From NCBI GenBank assembly GCA_937899145.1, contig CALBPW010000374.1, positions 1 through 10,517 of the forward strand: a stretch of 10,517 nucleotides of DNA, given 5' to 3'. Source of the DNA: an uncultured Bacteroidota bacterium (GTDB taxonomy: Bacteria; Bacteroidota; Bacteroidia; Bacteroidales; SZUA-534). The notes under the pieces are model-generated. The model was not told the origin of the DNA, did not search any database, and worked only from the letters and a program-made list of their open reading frames with translations. A program made the translations under genes and the position numbers. This document shows, in pieces, positions 1 through 7,315 of this stretch. The stretch's first letter is position 1. Every line of letters begins with the position of its first letter.

Positions 1-616
1 AGCAGGTGGAATAAATGAAACTAAATATATTATATGAAGATAACCATATAATTGTTGTTGAAAAAATACAAAAAAGTTTTTCTTTTGTCGATATTATTTT
101 GGCTAATAGCAGCAGTTTTGGGCTGATTTTTATGTCGATATTGTCGGCTGCGTCTTTGTTTATTTCAAACTGATGCTTCGAGAATTGTGGCATGAAATTG
201 AATATTCCGCCTATGTGGCAGAAGTTTGGAATTTCATCGCCAATAGTCACAATCGGCTTACGCTCAATGCTTTTCAGCACTTGCATTATCTCGTGTTGTT
301 TGAGGTCGGAGATGAGTAGTATGTGGCAGTCGCCAATTTCGCTGATGTTGTTTACGCGACTGATTTTCCATGCCCTGTTGTTGGCTTTTCGGCCTATCAT
401 GGTCTTTTCCAATATGATACCGAATGGGTCGTTTTTGTATATGCAAAGGTTGATGGTGTCGCCAATATATTTTTCAGGCCACTCAATAAATTTTGCAAAG
501 TTGAAGATGTAGGCGGCTTTTACCTCGTACTCTGAGTATTGAGCCTGTGCGCTTGTGGCAATCAAACTTAAGATTGCTATTGCGCTTACTATTGCTATGT
601 GTTTGATAGTCTTCAT
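1..616 (-). CDS. YfiR-family (DUF4154) periplasmic protein, 3' end replaced
   Basis: Reading from ATG 616-614, the frame is open for 205 codons to the window edge with no stop. The N-terminus is a signal peptide (MKTIKHIAIVSAIAILSLIA, then TSAQA before QYSEY). The mature part starts with EVKAAYIFNFAKFIEWP at about 31-47, the family hallmark. It continues with a CHILLIS strand near 97-103, a GGIFNF segment at 136-141, QFEIN at 149-153 and the closing helix ISPKLLLLAKII at 164-175. YfiR proteins end just after that helix. Residues after about 184 (nt below 67) are the antisense of the RluA fragment, so the true stop is missing. Cysteines at 58, 97 and 133 may correspond to the disulphide cysteines of Pseudomonas YfiR. 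The start lies 5 nt after the stop of the 820-aa OmpA-domain gene, so the two are almost certainly co-transcribed. In Pseudomonas, YfiR is a periplasmic repressor of the diguanylate cyclase YfiN; the target here is unknown. Confidence 0.85.
   Translation of the reverse strand, partial: MKTIKHIAIVSAIAILSLIATSAQAQYSEYEVKAAYIFNFAKFIEWPEKYIGDTINLCIYKNDPFGIILEKTMIGRKANNRAWKISRVNNISEIGDCHILLISDLKQHEIMQVLKSIERKPIVTIGDEIPNFCHIGGIFNFMPQFSKHQFEINKDAADNIDIKISPKLLLLAKIISTKEKLFCIFSTTIIWLSSYNIFSFIYSTC
15..65 (+). pseudogene. 5' fragment of an RluA-family pseudouridine synthase gene
   Basis: ATG at 15 opens a frame beginning MKLNILYEDNHIIVVEK, the usual N-terminus of RluA-type RNA pseudouridine synthases (a 'YEDxHIIVVxK' strand, normally followed by a proline-rich KPP/KPA segment). 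After the lysine codon at 63-65 the resemblance stops: the next codons read IQKSF and the frame ends at TGA 171-173 (52 codons in all). From about nt 66 the DNA is instead the 3' end of the minus-strand yfiR-like gene. None of the catalytic region (the RLDxxTSG motif with the catalytic Asp) is present, so this piece cannot encode a working enzyme. It is either a remnant of a real rearrangement or a chimeric assembly join. The N-terminal match is short, so the family call is moderately sure. Confidence 0.6.
58..76. other. Chimeric junction between rluA-like and yfiR-like sequence
   Basis: The + strand reads as an RluA N-terminus up to the AAA codon at 63-65. The minus strand reads as a YfiR C-terminus up to about nt 66. 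The two genes therefore meet head-on with both coding ends lost. The join lies in an A-rich stretch (runs of six A at 61-66 and 70-75), which could supply microhomology. I see no target-site duplication, insertion-sequence end or inverted repeat in the short left flank. A real deletion or inversion and an assembly chimera at a contig end both fit. Confidence 0.6.
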
Positions 617-621
617 AATAG

Positions 622-3084
622 CTAATCGTTAAGTTCAAAAACATTTACTTCAACGCGCCGATAAATCATCTCGCGCGTTTTTTTATTGTAGAAGCCGTGC
701 TCGTTTGATACGCCATGGCCTTGTGTTATAATTTTCCGCCCGTCAACATTCTGGTCGAGTAGGTATTTGAGCACGTTTTGCGCCCGTTTTTGCGATAGGC
801 TGTAGTTGTGCTCGTCTTCGCCCAATTTATCGGCATAGCCATTTATTTCTACACCAAGTTTCGGGTTATCAAGCAGCAGATTTATAATTTGTTGCAGCTC
901 GCGTTCTGCCACTTTCGACAGGTCGCTCATGTCGTTGCCATAATAAATTATATGTGTATAGACTGTTTTACGCTGGTCGGCTGTTGAGTTTTTAAAGCGC
1001 GACATTTTTGCATCTTCCCAATCGGTGTTTTGAGCAATGCGTGTCGGCAGTTGCTCGTATCGGCTTAAATCGACTGGGGCAGCGGTGTAGAAGGTGTCGC
1101 GACCTATAACTTGCATTGTCATCGATTTGTTTTGGCTGCCGTCAACGTAGAAGTGTGTTTGCGAGGTTTTTTCTTTTTGTTTTGAGTTGGCGTCAAGTAT
1201 GCTGAGTGTTACCGGGTCGTTGGTGTTGATGGCATCTTCAATCATATTTAGCAGATTGTCAGTGTTTTTCTGTAATTTTTCGGCTGTGTTTGTTGTGTAT
1301 TTGGTATCGGAGTAATTCAGCTTGCTTATGGTGTCCGATGTTTGAATTATATTTTCCACTAAATCAAGCAGATGCTCATAATATATCGGTTGTTTTGGAA
1401 TGTCGTTTTTGGTTATTGAGTCGGCTTCAATTGTTTGATAAATATCGTAGAAAATGTTGTTAACCATCACTTCTTCGCCTATATTCTTGCTATTCACCGA
1501 TATGGGCGATAGTGTTATTTCTTGATAAAGTTCGTAGAAGTAGTTTTGATACGGAATATGAATATTGATAAGTTGCGGCATAAAGTTTGGTGTCGATATT
1601 ACCAACTGATAATTTTTTGCTGGTGGGAATATCATTAGGTATTTTCCTGTTTCGGGATCGGGTGTATAGACGTATTTAACTTCTTCTTGAGTATTTTTGT
1701 CGTAAACTTTAATGTTAACTTTTAGTGGTTTGCCGGTGTCGCCCGCTTTTACTGTTCCTTTTACAAGAGTTAGTGGGATTGGGTCTTTGTAGCCAGCTTT
1801 TATTATGGTTTGGCGGTTGTATGGGTTGTTTTTTGCCGACGAGAAGTAGCCGACTTCGCCGCTTGCGTTTAGCACAAAGTTGTAATCGTCGCGGGTGGTG
1901 TTGGTGAATCCCATATTTTCGGGTTCGCTCCAGCCTGCGTATTGACGTGTTGTTTTAAAAATATCGCGTCCGCCCATTGTTTTATGCCCTTCTGAGCTGA
2001 AGAACAATGTTCGTTCATCGTAGTGTATCACCGGCGCTTCCTCGTCGTATTTGGTGTTTACCTTGTCGCCAAGGTTTTCGGCTTCGCCCCATTCGCCTTT
2101 TTTGTTGATGGTGGATACGTAGATGTCGTGCCCGCCAAGTCCGCCCGGACGGTCGCTAACGAAGTAAAGTTTTGTGCCATCTGGAGTTATGCTTGCGGCG
2201 CCCTCGTAGTATGGGGTGTTAATGTTTTTGTTCAGCTTTTTCACTTCCGATATGGTTTTTCCTATCAGCAGGCCGCTATAAATGTCTTGATTCAAGCCTT
2301 CTCCAATGTTTAAAAAGACGGTTCGTCCGTCGGGAGAAAGGCCTGCCAAGCGAATTTCGTGGTTTAGTATCTTATGTTCGGCTATAATCTCCACTTTTTC
2401 AGGCCTTTGCCATTTGTTGAGTGAGTCTTTTGTCGAAATCATTATGTTTTTGGTGCTTGCAGTGCCTGTACCATAGTTGTACTCGCGCATTAACAGCATT
2501 ATGCTTTCGTCGGCACTTATTAGCGGAAAATATTCTGATTCAGTTGAATATATTGCGTTAACAGCTTCAATATCAACTTTATATGGCTTGTCAAGAATTT
2601 CGATTGCATTTTCGCAAACGCTAATCATTCGTTTGCAGTAGTTGAGTTTGTTGATGTCGGCAGTAGTTAGTTTTGCGGTGCGGTTTATGTACTTATTGTA
2701 CTCTTTTATAGCATCTTCAAACCGATATTCAACGTGGTAAGCGTCGCCTAAATAGATTATGGCATCCATCGGAATTAGTGTGCCCGCCGATGGCACCGCT
2801 TCTTCTAAATATTTGATTGATTGGTATTTTTGCGCGTCAGAATTTAGGTAGCAAATGCCGATATGGTAAGGTAGATTGATGTCGTCGATTACAGAATCGA
2901 GCCGCAAATAGAGTGGGAGCGCTTTCTCGTACTGACCAGCTGTAAAGTAATTGTGCGCTGTCTTAAATGTTCGGCGCTCTGATTGCGAGTATTGTGCATC
3001 AACTTGCAAACTCATTGTCAGTAAGATAACACTTGCCGCAATTTTGCATATCAATGTTTTGACACAAATTTTGCTGAAATCCAT
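622..3084 (-). CDS. PorE-like TPR / PD40 propeller / CRD / OmpA envelope protein (820 aa)
   Basis: A signal peptide (about 1-30, cleavage after QVDA) is followed by TPR-like helices at about 37-160 and a PD40/WD40-like propeller at about 172-432. Propeller motifs are SPDGRTVF at 250, TPDGTKLYFVSDRPGGLGGHD at 300-320, RTLFFSSEGHKTMGGRDIF at 358-376 and GYFSS at 412-416. A carboxypeptidase-regulatory-like domain follows at about 437-528 (LVKGTVKAGDTGKPL). The OmpA peptidoglycan-binding domain is at about 705-818, with GYAD (D752), NYSLSQKRAQNVLKYL from N760 (R767) and YRRVEVNV from 808. This is the domain order of the type IX secretion protein PorE, but longer because of an extra low-complexity stretch at about 583-700. 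Residues 538-580 resemble the first half of an OmpA domain. It is paralogous to the 683-aa protein at 5211. It sits in the periplasm, anchored to peptidoglycan, and leads an operon with the yfiR-like gene. The domain call is firm; a role in type IX secretion is only inferred. Confidence 0.9.
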   Translation of the reverse strand: MDFSKICVKTLICKIAASVILLTMSLQVDAQYSQSERRTFKTAHNYFTAGQYEKALPLYLRLDSVIDDINLPYHIGICYLNSDAQKYQSIKYLEEAVPSAGTLIPMDAIIYLGDAYHVEYRFEDAIKEYNKYINRTAKLTTADINKLNYCKRMISVCENAIEILDKPYKVDIEAVNAIYSTESEYFPLISADESIMLLMREYNYGTGTASTKNIMISTKDSLNKWQRPEKVEIIAEHKILNHEIRLAGLSPDGRTVFLNIGEGLNQDIYSGLLIGKTISEVKKLNKNINTPYYEGAASITPDGTKLYFVSDRPGGLGGHDIYVSTINKKGEWGEAENLGDKVNTKYDEEAPVIHYDERTLFFSSEGHKTMGGRDIFKTTRQYAGWSEPENMGFTNTTRDDYNFVLNASGEVGYFSSAKNNPYNRQTIIKAGYKDPIPLTLVKGTVKAGDTGKPLKVNIKVYDKNTQEEVKYVYTPDPETGKYLMIFPPAKNYQLVISTPNFMPQLINIHIPYQNYFYELYQEITLSPISVNSKNIGEEVMVNNIFYDIYQTIEADSITKNDIPKQPIYYEHLLDLVENIIQTSDTISKLNYSDTKYTTNTAEKLQKNTDNLLNMIEDAINTNDPVTLSILDANSKQKEKTSQTHFYVDGSQNKSMTMQVIGRDTFYTAAPVDLSRYEQLPTRIAQNTDWEDAKMSRFKNSTADQRKTVYTHIIYYGNDMSDLSKVAERELQQIINLLLDNPKLGVEINGYADKLGEDEHNYSLSQKRAQNVLKYLLDQNVDGRKIITQGHGVSNEHGFYNKKTREMIYRRVEVNVFELND

Positions 3085-3096
3085 TGTTTGCTTTAT

Positions 3097-3129
3097 TTTG
3101 TATATTCAAAAATATGATTTTTAGTTTTA
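3097..3129 (+). promoter_or_regulatory. Possible weak promoter for the 3158 gene
   Basis: On the + strand, TTTG at 3097-3100 and TAGTTTTA at 3122-3129 lie 21 nt apart. The second element differs from TAnnTTTG only in the last base. It would place a start near 3135, about 23 nt before the ATG at 3158, and it overlaps the opposing promoter, so the two could compete. The evidence is one imperfect short match. Confidence 0.25.
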
Positions 3130-3136
3130 TTGCAAA
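3107..3136 (-). promoter_or_regulatory. Bacteroidota-type promoter for the OmpA-yfiR operon
   Basis: On the minus strand, TTTG at 3136-3133 is followed after 18 nt by TATTTTTG at 3114-3107. This matches the -33 (TTTG) and -7 (TAnnTTTG) elements of the Bacteroidota primary sigma factor, with near-usual spacing. Transcription would start near 3100, about 15-20 nt before the ATG at 3084. The match is exact, but the motif is short and the region AT-rich. Confidence 0.6.
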
Positions 3137-3157
3137 CTACAAAATTACTTATTGACG

Positions 3158-3955
3158 ATGTCTTTTTATAATACACTGATTAACAGGATTTTTCCTGCTA
3201 AAAAACTTTCGGCGGCGGCGCGCAGGGCCGGCTATCAGAAAGACCAAATGGGTATTCGTAGCCGATATGTGCGCGAGCGTAGCAATTGGAACGGGCATTT
3301 AACTCGCACTCGCCAGTTTATCGCAGATGCGGCGCAAAATGCGCGGTTGCATAATTCGGCGGCGGTGCTTGGCAGCGGTTGGCTGCTCGATGTGCCTACC
3401 GATGAGTTAGCGGCAACGTTTACCGATGTCTATCTTATTGATATTGTGCACCCTGAACCAGTTAAAGAGCGTGTGCGCCGTTTGCCAAATGTGCATCTGC
3501 TTACAGCCGACCTGACAGGCGGTGCGGTGCAGTTGGCTGTTAATGCCGATTCGTTTGTGCAATTTGTTGATTATCTGCAAAATATTGAAATTGATAATGA
3601 ACTTGCCAATTACGATTTTGTGGTGTCGGTTAATCTGCTTAATCAGCTTGATATTATCTTGTGCGATTATCTAAAAGAGCGGTTTGGTGTGGGCGAGGAG
3701 CAGCTGTTGCCTATTCGCATGTGTGTTCAGCAGCGGCATATCAATTCAATGCCACATGGTAAAAGTTGTCTTGTTACTGATTATCAGCAAATTGACACTA
3801 ACGTTTTAGACAAGACTGCGAGCGTGTGCGATTTGCTGCATTGCACACTGCCAAATGCTGACAACAAGCAAGAGTGGAATTGGCTATTCGACACAAATCA
3901 GCGCTACTCGGCACAGAATAACACTACGTTTAAGGTTTTGGCTGTTTGTTTTTAA
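3158..3955 (+). CDS. Probable SAM-dependent methyltransferase-like (Rossmann) protein
   Basis: A soluble protein of 265 aa if started at ATG 3158; an in-frame TTG at 3152 would add two residues, and the ATG is preferred. After a basic N-terminal region (about 13-50, many Arg/Lys) the core looks like a class I Rossmann fold. A glycine-containing motif AAVLGSGWLLDVP is at 68-80, a strand ending in an acidic residue (VYLIDIVHP) at 91-99, an acidic turn HLLTADLTGG at 113-122, and YDFVVSVNLLNQL at 152-164 in the position of the motif-IV strand. These are the spacings expected for SAM-dependent methyltransferases. The glycine loop is not a textbook GxGxG, and no substrate-specifying motif is visible. 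There is no signal peptide, so it is likely cytoplasmic. It is divergent from the OmpA-yfiR operon, and 184 nt separate it from the TPR gene. The gene is real; the methyltransferase assignment is tentative. Confidence 0.6.
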   Translation: MSFYNTLINRIFPAKKLSAAARRAGYQKDQMGIRSRYVRERSNWNGHLTRTRQFIADAAQNARLHNSAAVLGSGWLLDVPTDELAATFTDVYLIDIVHPEPVKERVRRLPNVHLLTADLTGGAVQLAVNADSFVQFVDYLQNIEIDNELANYDFVVSVNLLNQLDIILCDYLKERFGVGEEQLLPIRMCVQQRHINSMPHGKSCLVTDYQQIDTNVLDKTASVCDLLHCTLPNADNKQEWNWLFDTNQRYSAQNNTTFKVLAVCF

Positions 3956-4139
3956 AATGTTCAAATTTCAAATGTATAAGACATCACTCTTCACCGCCTT
4001 CTATCAATTCGCCAACAATAACAGCCATTCTATAAAAAATAGCGCCACAATTAGGAAACGGTATTTTGATTTTAGGCTAAACTTTGTATTTTTAGCATTC
4101 TTTATTGAACAATATTGAAAAAAATTTAAAATTCATATT

Positions 4140-5198
4140 ATGACAGGATTACGACTTTTTTCGTTTGCGGGAGCATTACTGATTTCCTTGTCAAGTTTAG
4201 CTCAAAACATTGTCAACAACGACTCAACATTAGTTGTGGCCGATAACCAGGAGGCCGAAGTGGCATTTAATGCAGGTAACGACTTTGTAGCGCAAAAAAA
4301 CTATCAAGAGGCCATCAACAGTTTTACTAAAGCATTGTCAATCAATCCACGATTCTCAAAAGCATTAGTTAACCGAGGATTTGCGAAATCAGAAATTGCC
4401 GACTACTCAGGCGCAATATCCGATTTTACAATGGCCATTGAGCTTGATGGTTCGGCTATAGCCTACTACGGACGCGGGTTGGCCTACTTCAACAAAAACA
4501 ACTCAAACGATGCGCTATCAGATTTTGAAGATGCCTTAAAAGCCGGCTATACCGAAACCAAAGTGTACTACTACGCAGGCGTAGCTGGCTTTGAATGTGG
4601 AAGTTACGAAGATGCCATCAGCAACCTGACACTTGCCATCACCCTCGACGGCAACAACGCGCAAGCCTACAACGACCGCGCAAGTGCCAAACGTATGAAA
4701 GAAGATTATGATGGCGCTATTGCCGACTATCAAACAGCAATCAAACTCGACCCAAAACTTGCAACCGCCTACAACAACCTTGCAAGCGCACTGCTTAAAA
4801 AAGGCAACATCGACGATGCCATAAGCAACTACGGATTGGCAATCAGCCTTGACCAAGAGTATTTCATCGCTTACAACAACCGCGCACGCGCAAAATTTGA
4901 AAAAAACGACTTCGACGGAATGATAGCCGACTGTCAAAAAGCCATCGACATCAATCCTGAATACGCCTACGCATATAATAATATGGGTATAGCACAAATG
5001 AAAAAGAAAGATTACGACGCAGCATACCAATCGTTTAGCAAAGCCATTCAACTAAACGAAAATTTTGCCGAGGCATACCTTAATCGAGGCTCATGTCAAG
5101 AGATGCAACGCAAATTTGATGAGGCGGTAGCCGACTGGCGCGTTGCTTACAAACTTGGTGTAACAAAAGCCAAAAACTACATTTCATTCTACGAATAA
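4140..5198 (+). CDS. Secreted tetratricopeptide-repeat protein, about nine TPRs
   Basis: A signal peptide (MTGLRLFSFAGALLISLSSL then AQ) is followed by a short linker. Nearly the whole remainder is about nine consecutive 34-residue TPR units, starting near residues 39, 73, 106, 140, 174, 208, 242, 276 and 310. They carry the usual pattern of small residues and the closing A-I-x-L-D/N-P, for example YQEAINSFTKALSINP at 55-70, YDGAIADYQTAIKLDP at 190-205 and FDGMIADCQKAIDINP at 258-273. Such arrays form a superhelical protein-binding surface with no catalysis. The protein should act in the periplasm or at the outer membrane. The next gene, a PorE-like protein, starts 12 nt after the stop, so the two are probably co-transcribed and may act in one complex. 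The upstream 184 nt (3956-4139) hold no gene and no clear terminator; I found no convincing promoter there, although CTTTG occurs at 4082-4086. Confidence 0.88.
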   Translation: MTGLRLFSFAGALLISLSSLAQNIVNNDSTLVVADNQEAEVAFNAGNDFVAQKNYQEAINSFTKALSINPRFSKALVNRGFAKSEIADYSGAISDFTMAIELDGSAIAYYGRGLAYFNKNNSNDALSDFEDALKAGYTETKVYYYAGVAGFECGSYEDAISNLTLAITLDGNNAQAYNDRASAKRMKEDYDGAIADYQTAIKLDPKLATAYNNLASALLKKGNIDDAISNYGLAISLDQEYFIAYNNRARAKFEKNDFDGMIADCQKAIDINPEYAYAYNNMGIAQMKKKDYDAAYQSFSKAIQLNENFAEAYLNRGSCQEMQRKFDEAVADWRVAYKLGVTKAKNYISFYE

Positions 5199-5210
5199 TC
5201 AGCTAATACG

Positions 5211-7262
5211 ATGAATATGAGAAAGTTATATACAGTTTTAATTGCCGTGGCTTGTGGCGCTTCGGCATTAGCACAAGACATTCCGTTCGACAAAAACTAT
5301 TTTATAAATCAAAAAGACGCCTTTAAACAAGCCTATTCCGACTTTAAAGATGGCGAAGCAAACTACAACAAAGGATATTACCACGAGGCACTTGAGTCGT
5401 ATCTTGAGGCTCAAAAATTTAACCCGAACTATTCGGTACTGAATTATCGTATTGGCGTTTGTTATATGAACCTTTCGGCAAAATATCGAAGCCTCGATTT
5501 TTTTGAAAAAGCCTACCAGCTTCGCCGTGATGTCGCCGACGATATTCACCTAATGTTGGCCCGCGGCTATCATCTTAATAATCAGTTTGATAAAGCAATT
5601 GCCGAATACAAAGCGCATTTGGCTGTTTTAGCGCCAGTTGACGCACCGGCAATGCGCCCTCAAATTGAGAAATACATAGCCGAATGTAATGTCGGCAAAG
5701 CAATGGTTGACGACCAAGCCCGCGCCTTTGTCGATAATGCAGGCTCGGTTGTAAACTCCCGTTTCAACGACCATAGCCCGCTAATCTCTGCCGACGAGTC
5801 GATGATGATTTTCACTTCAACCCGCAACAATGGTCGCATACTTAATGGCGATGATGGACAGTACGACGAAGATATTTACATAAGTTATAATATTGATAAA
5901 AATTGGCGCGTGCCAGAGGCTATTGGAGAACCAATAAACACACAATTTGATGATGCGACAGTTGGTTTGTTTCCTGATGGTCAGCAACTGCTAATCTACA
6001 ACGGACGAAAAGGCAATGGCGATATAGAAGTTTGCTCGCTAAAAGGCGACAAATGGGAGTACCCAAAAGCAATGCCAAAGCCAATCAACTCAGAGTATCG
6101 CGAAACATCGGCTTGTTTTTCGCCCGATGGACGCAAAATATACTTTGTAAGCGACCGTCCGGGCGGTTATGGCGGCACCGATATTTACGTTTGCACCCGT
6201 GGCTACAAAGATAAATGGGGCGAGGCTGTCAACCTTGGAGCCAACATCAATACCGAATTTGATGAGGAGGCAGTATTTATGCACCCCGATGGACGCACAC
6301 TTTATTTCAGTTCGCGCGGCCATAACTCGATGGGAGGCTACGATATTTTCACCTCGCACATGGACGACAACGGCAATTGGAGCGAGCCGGTCAATCTTGG
6401 TTACCCAATCAACTCAGCCGACAACGACCTTTGCTTTGTAATCTCGGCAAACGGACGCCACGGATATTTCAGCAGCGTACGTCCTGAAGGCTCAGGCGGC
6501 TTAGATATTTACCGGGTAACCTTCCTTGGACCCGAAAAGCCATACACACTTTCGGGCGAAGACAACCTGATTTCAGCACGCTCGCAACCGGTATCAGACA
6601 TGGTTATGGAAGCATCGGTTGAACTTGTAACAATCCGCCTTACAATTGTCAAAGGAACTGTTCGCGATGCCATCAGCAACGACCCGGTTAACGCAACAAT
6701 CGATATTATTGATAACGATAAAAACGAAGTTATCTTTACATCACAAACAAACTCAGCAACAGGTAAATTCCTTGTTTCGTTGCCGTCAGGTAAAAACTAT
6801 GGTTTGGCGGTAAAAGCCGACAATTACTTGTTCCACTCCGAGAACTTCAATATTCCGGCAGCAACTGAGTATCAGGAGATTGAGAAAGATATTGCATTGA
6901 ACAACATTAAGAAAGACGTTAAAATCATCTTGAAAAACGTGTTCTTCGAAACGGGTAGCGCCAAGTTGAAACCGGCATCGTATGCTGAGCTTGGCCGCTT
7001 GACAAAGATGATGAGCGATATGCCAGCAATGCGTATCGAGATTTCGGGACACACTGATAATCAAGGTAGTAAGGTTACAAATCAACGTTTATCAGAAGCA
7101 CGCGCAAAATCGGTTGTCGATTTCTTGATTTCAGAAGGCATTGACGCAAGCCGACTTGAATATAAAGGCTACGCATTTGACCAGCCTGTTGCCGACAACT
7201 CGACAAAAGAAGGTCGTGCGATGAATCGCCGTGTAGAGTTTAAAGTATTGAGTACCGAATGA
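5211..7262 (+). CDS. PorE-like TPR / PD40 propeller / CRD / OmpA protein (683 aa)
   Basis: The N-terminal signal ends at ALAQ (about 22). AVAC just before it also fits a permissive lipobox (Cys15), so a lipoprotein form is possible. TPR helices lie at about 35-160 (KGYYHEALESYLEAQKFNP). A PD40 propeller at about 178-437 shows LFPDGQQLLIYN at 253-264, SPDGRKIYFVSDRPGGYGGTD at 304-324, HPDGRTLYFSSRGHNSMGGYD at 358-378 and SANGRHGYFSS at 412-422. A carboxypeptidase-regulatory-like domain is at about 475-565 (IVKGTVRDAISNDPV). A canonical OmpA domain is at about 570-683, with NVFFETGSAKLKP, GHTD (D616), NQRLSEARAKSVVDFL from N624 (R631) and NRRVEF. Architecture and length match PorE, the type IX secretion component thought to tie the trans-envelope complex to peptidoglycan. 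Many Bacteroidota carry several such paralogues, so PorE itself is not proven. ATG 5211 is used; ATG 5217 is an equally good start. It is co-directional with the TPR gene and ends at a terminator. Confidence 0.9.
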   Translation: MNMRKLYTVLIAVACGASALAQDIPFDKNYFINQKDAFKQAYSDFKDGEANYNKGYYHEALESYLEAQKFNPNYSVLNYRIGVCYMNLSAKYRSLDFFEKAYQLRRDVADDIHLMLARGYHLNNQFDKAIAEYKAHLAVLAPVDAPAMRPQIEKYIAECNVGKAMVDDQARAFVDNAGSVVNSRFNDHSPLISADESMMIFTSTRNNGRILNGDDGQYDEDIYISYNIDKNWRVPEAIGEPINTQFDDATVGLFPDGQQLLIYNGRKGNGDIEVCSLKGDKWEYPKAMPKPINSEYRETSACFSPDGRKIYFVSDRPGGYGGTDIYVCTRGYKDKWGEAVNLGANINTEFDEEAVFMHPDGRTLYFSSRGHNSMGGYDIFTSHMDDNGNWSEPVNLGYPINSADNDLCFVISANGRHGYFSSVRPEGSGGLDIYRVTFLGPEKPYTLSGEDNLISARSQPVSDMVMEASVELVTIRLTIVKGTVRDAISNDPVNATIDIIDNDKNEVIFTSQTNSATGKFLVSLPSGKNYGLAVKADNYLFHSENFNIPAATEYQEIEKDIALNNIKKDVKIILKNVFFETGSAKLKPASYAELGRLTKMMSDMPAMRIEISGHTDNQGSKVTNQRLSEARAKSVVDFLISEGIDASRLEYKGYAFDQPVADNSTKEGRAMNRRVEFKVLSTE

Positions 7263-7276
7263 GAAACAGAAAAATG

Positions 7277-7315
7277 AGCGCGTTATCTTATTGAGATAGT
7301 GCGCTTTATCTTTTT
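7277..7315 (+). terminator. Intrinsic terminator after the PorE-like gene
   Basis: The arms AGCGCGTTATCT (7277-7288) and AGATAGTGCGCT (7294-7305) pair over 12 bp, including two G-U pairs, around the 5-nt loop TATTG. The T-rich tail TTATCTTTTT runs 7306-7315. The stem starts 14 nt after the stop at 7262. The tail directly touches the ATG of the potassium channel gene at 7316. Confidence 0.85.

Noticed and set aside
15..173. A 52-codon + strand ORF as a functional small gene
   Set aside because: Only the first 17 codons look like coding sequence (RluA). The rest is the exact antisense of the conserved end of the YfiR-like gene.
192..535. Open frames on the + strand opposite the yfiR-like gene
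   Set aside because: They are antisense to a gene with clear family motifs and show no recognisable domain.
3855..4118. An 87-codon + strand ORF overlapping the end of the methyltransferase-like gene
   Set aside because: It begins inside the other gene in another frame, has a composition typical of AT-rich non-coding DNA, and shows no motif.
4536..5051. A 171-codon minus-strand ORF inside the TPR gene
   Set aside because: It is Cys/Val-rich, follows the 34-residue repeat periodicity of the gene on the other strand, and has no independent features.
4257..5165. The regular repeats in the TPR gene as a DNA repeat or CRISPR-like array
   Set aside because: The roughly 102-nt periodicity is that of 34-residue TPRs. 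Units are diverged at the DNA level and no spacer structure exists; no CRISPR, tRNA, rRNA or insertion sequence was seen anywhere in the window.
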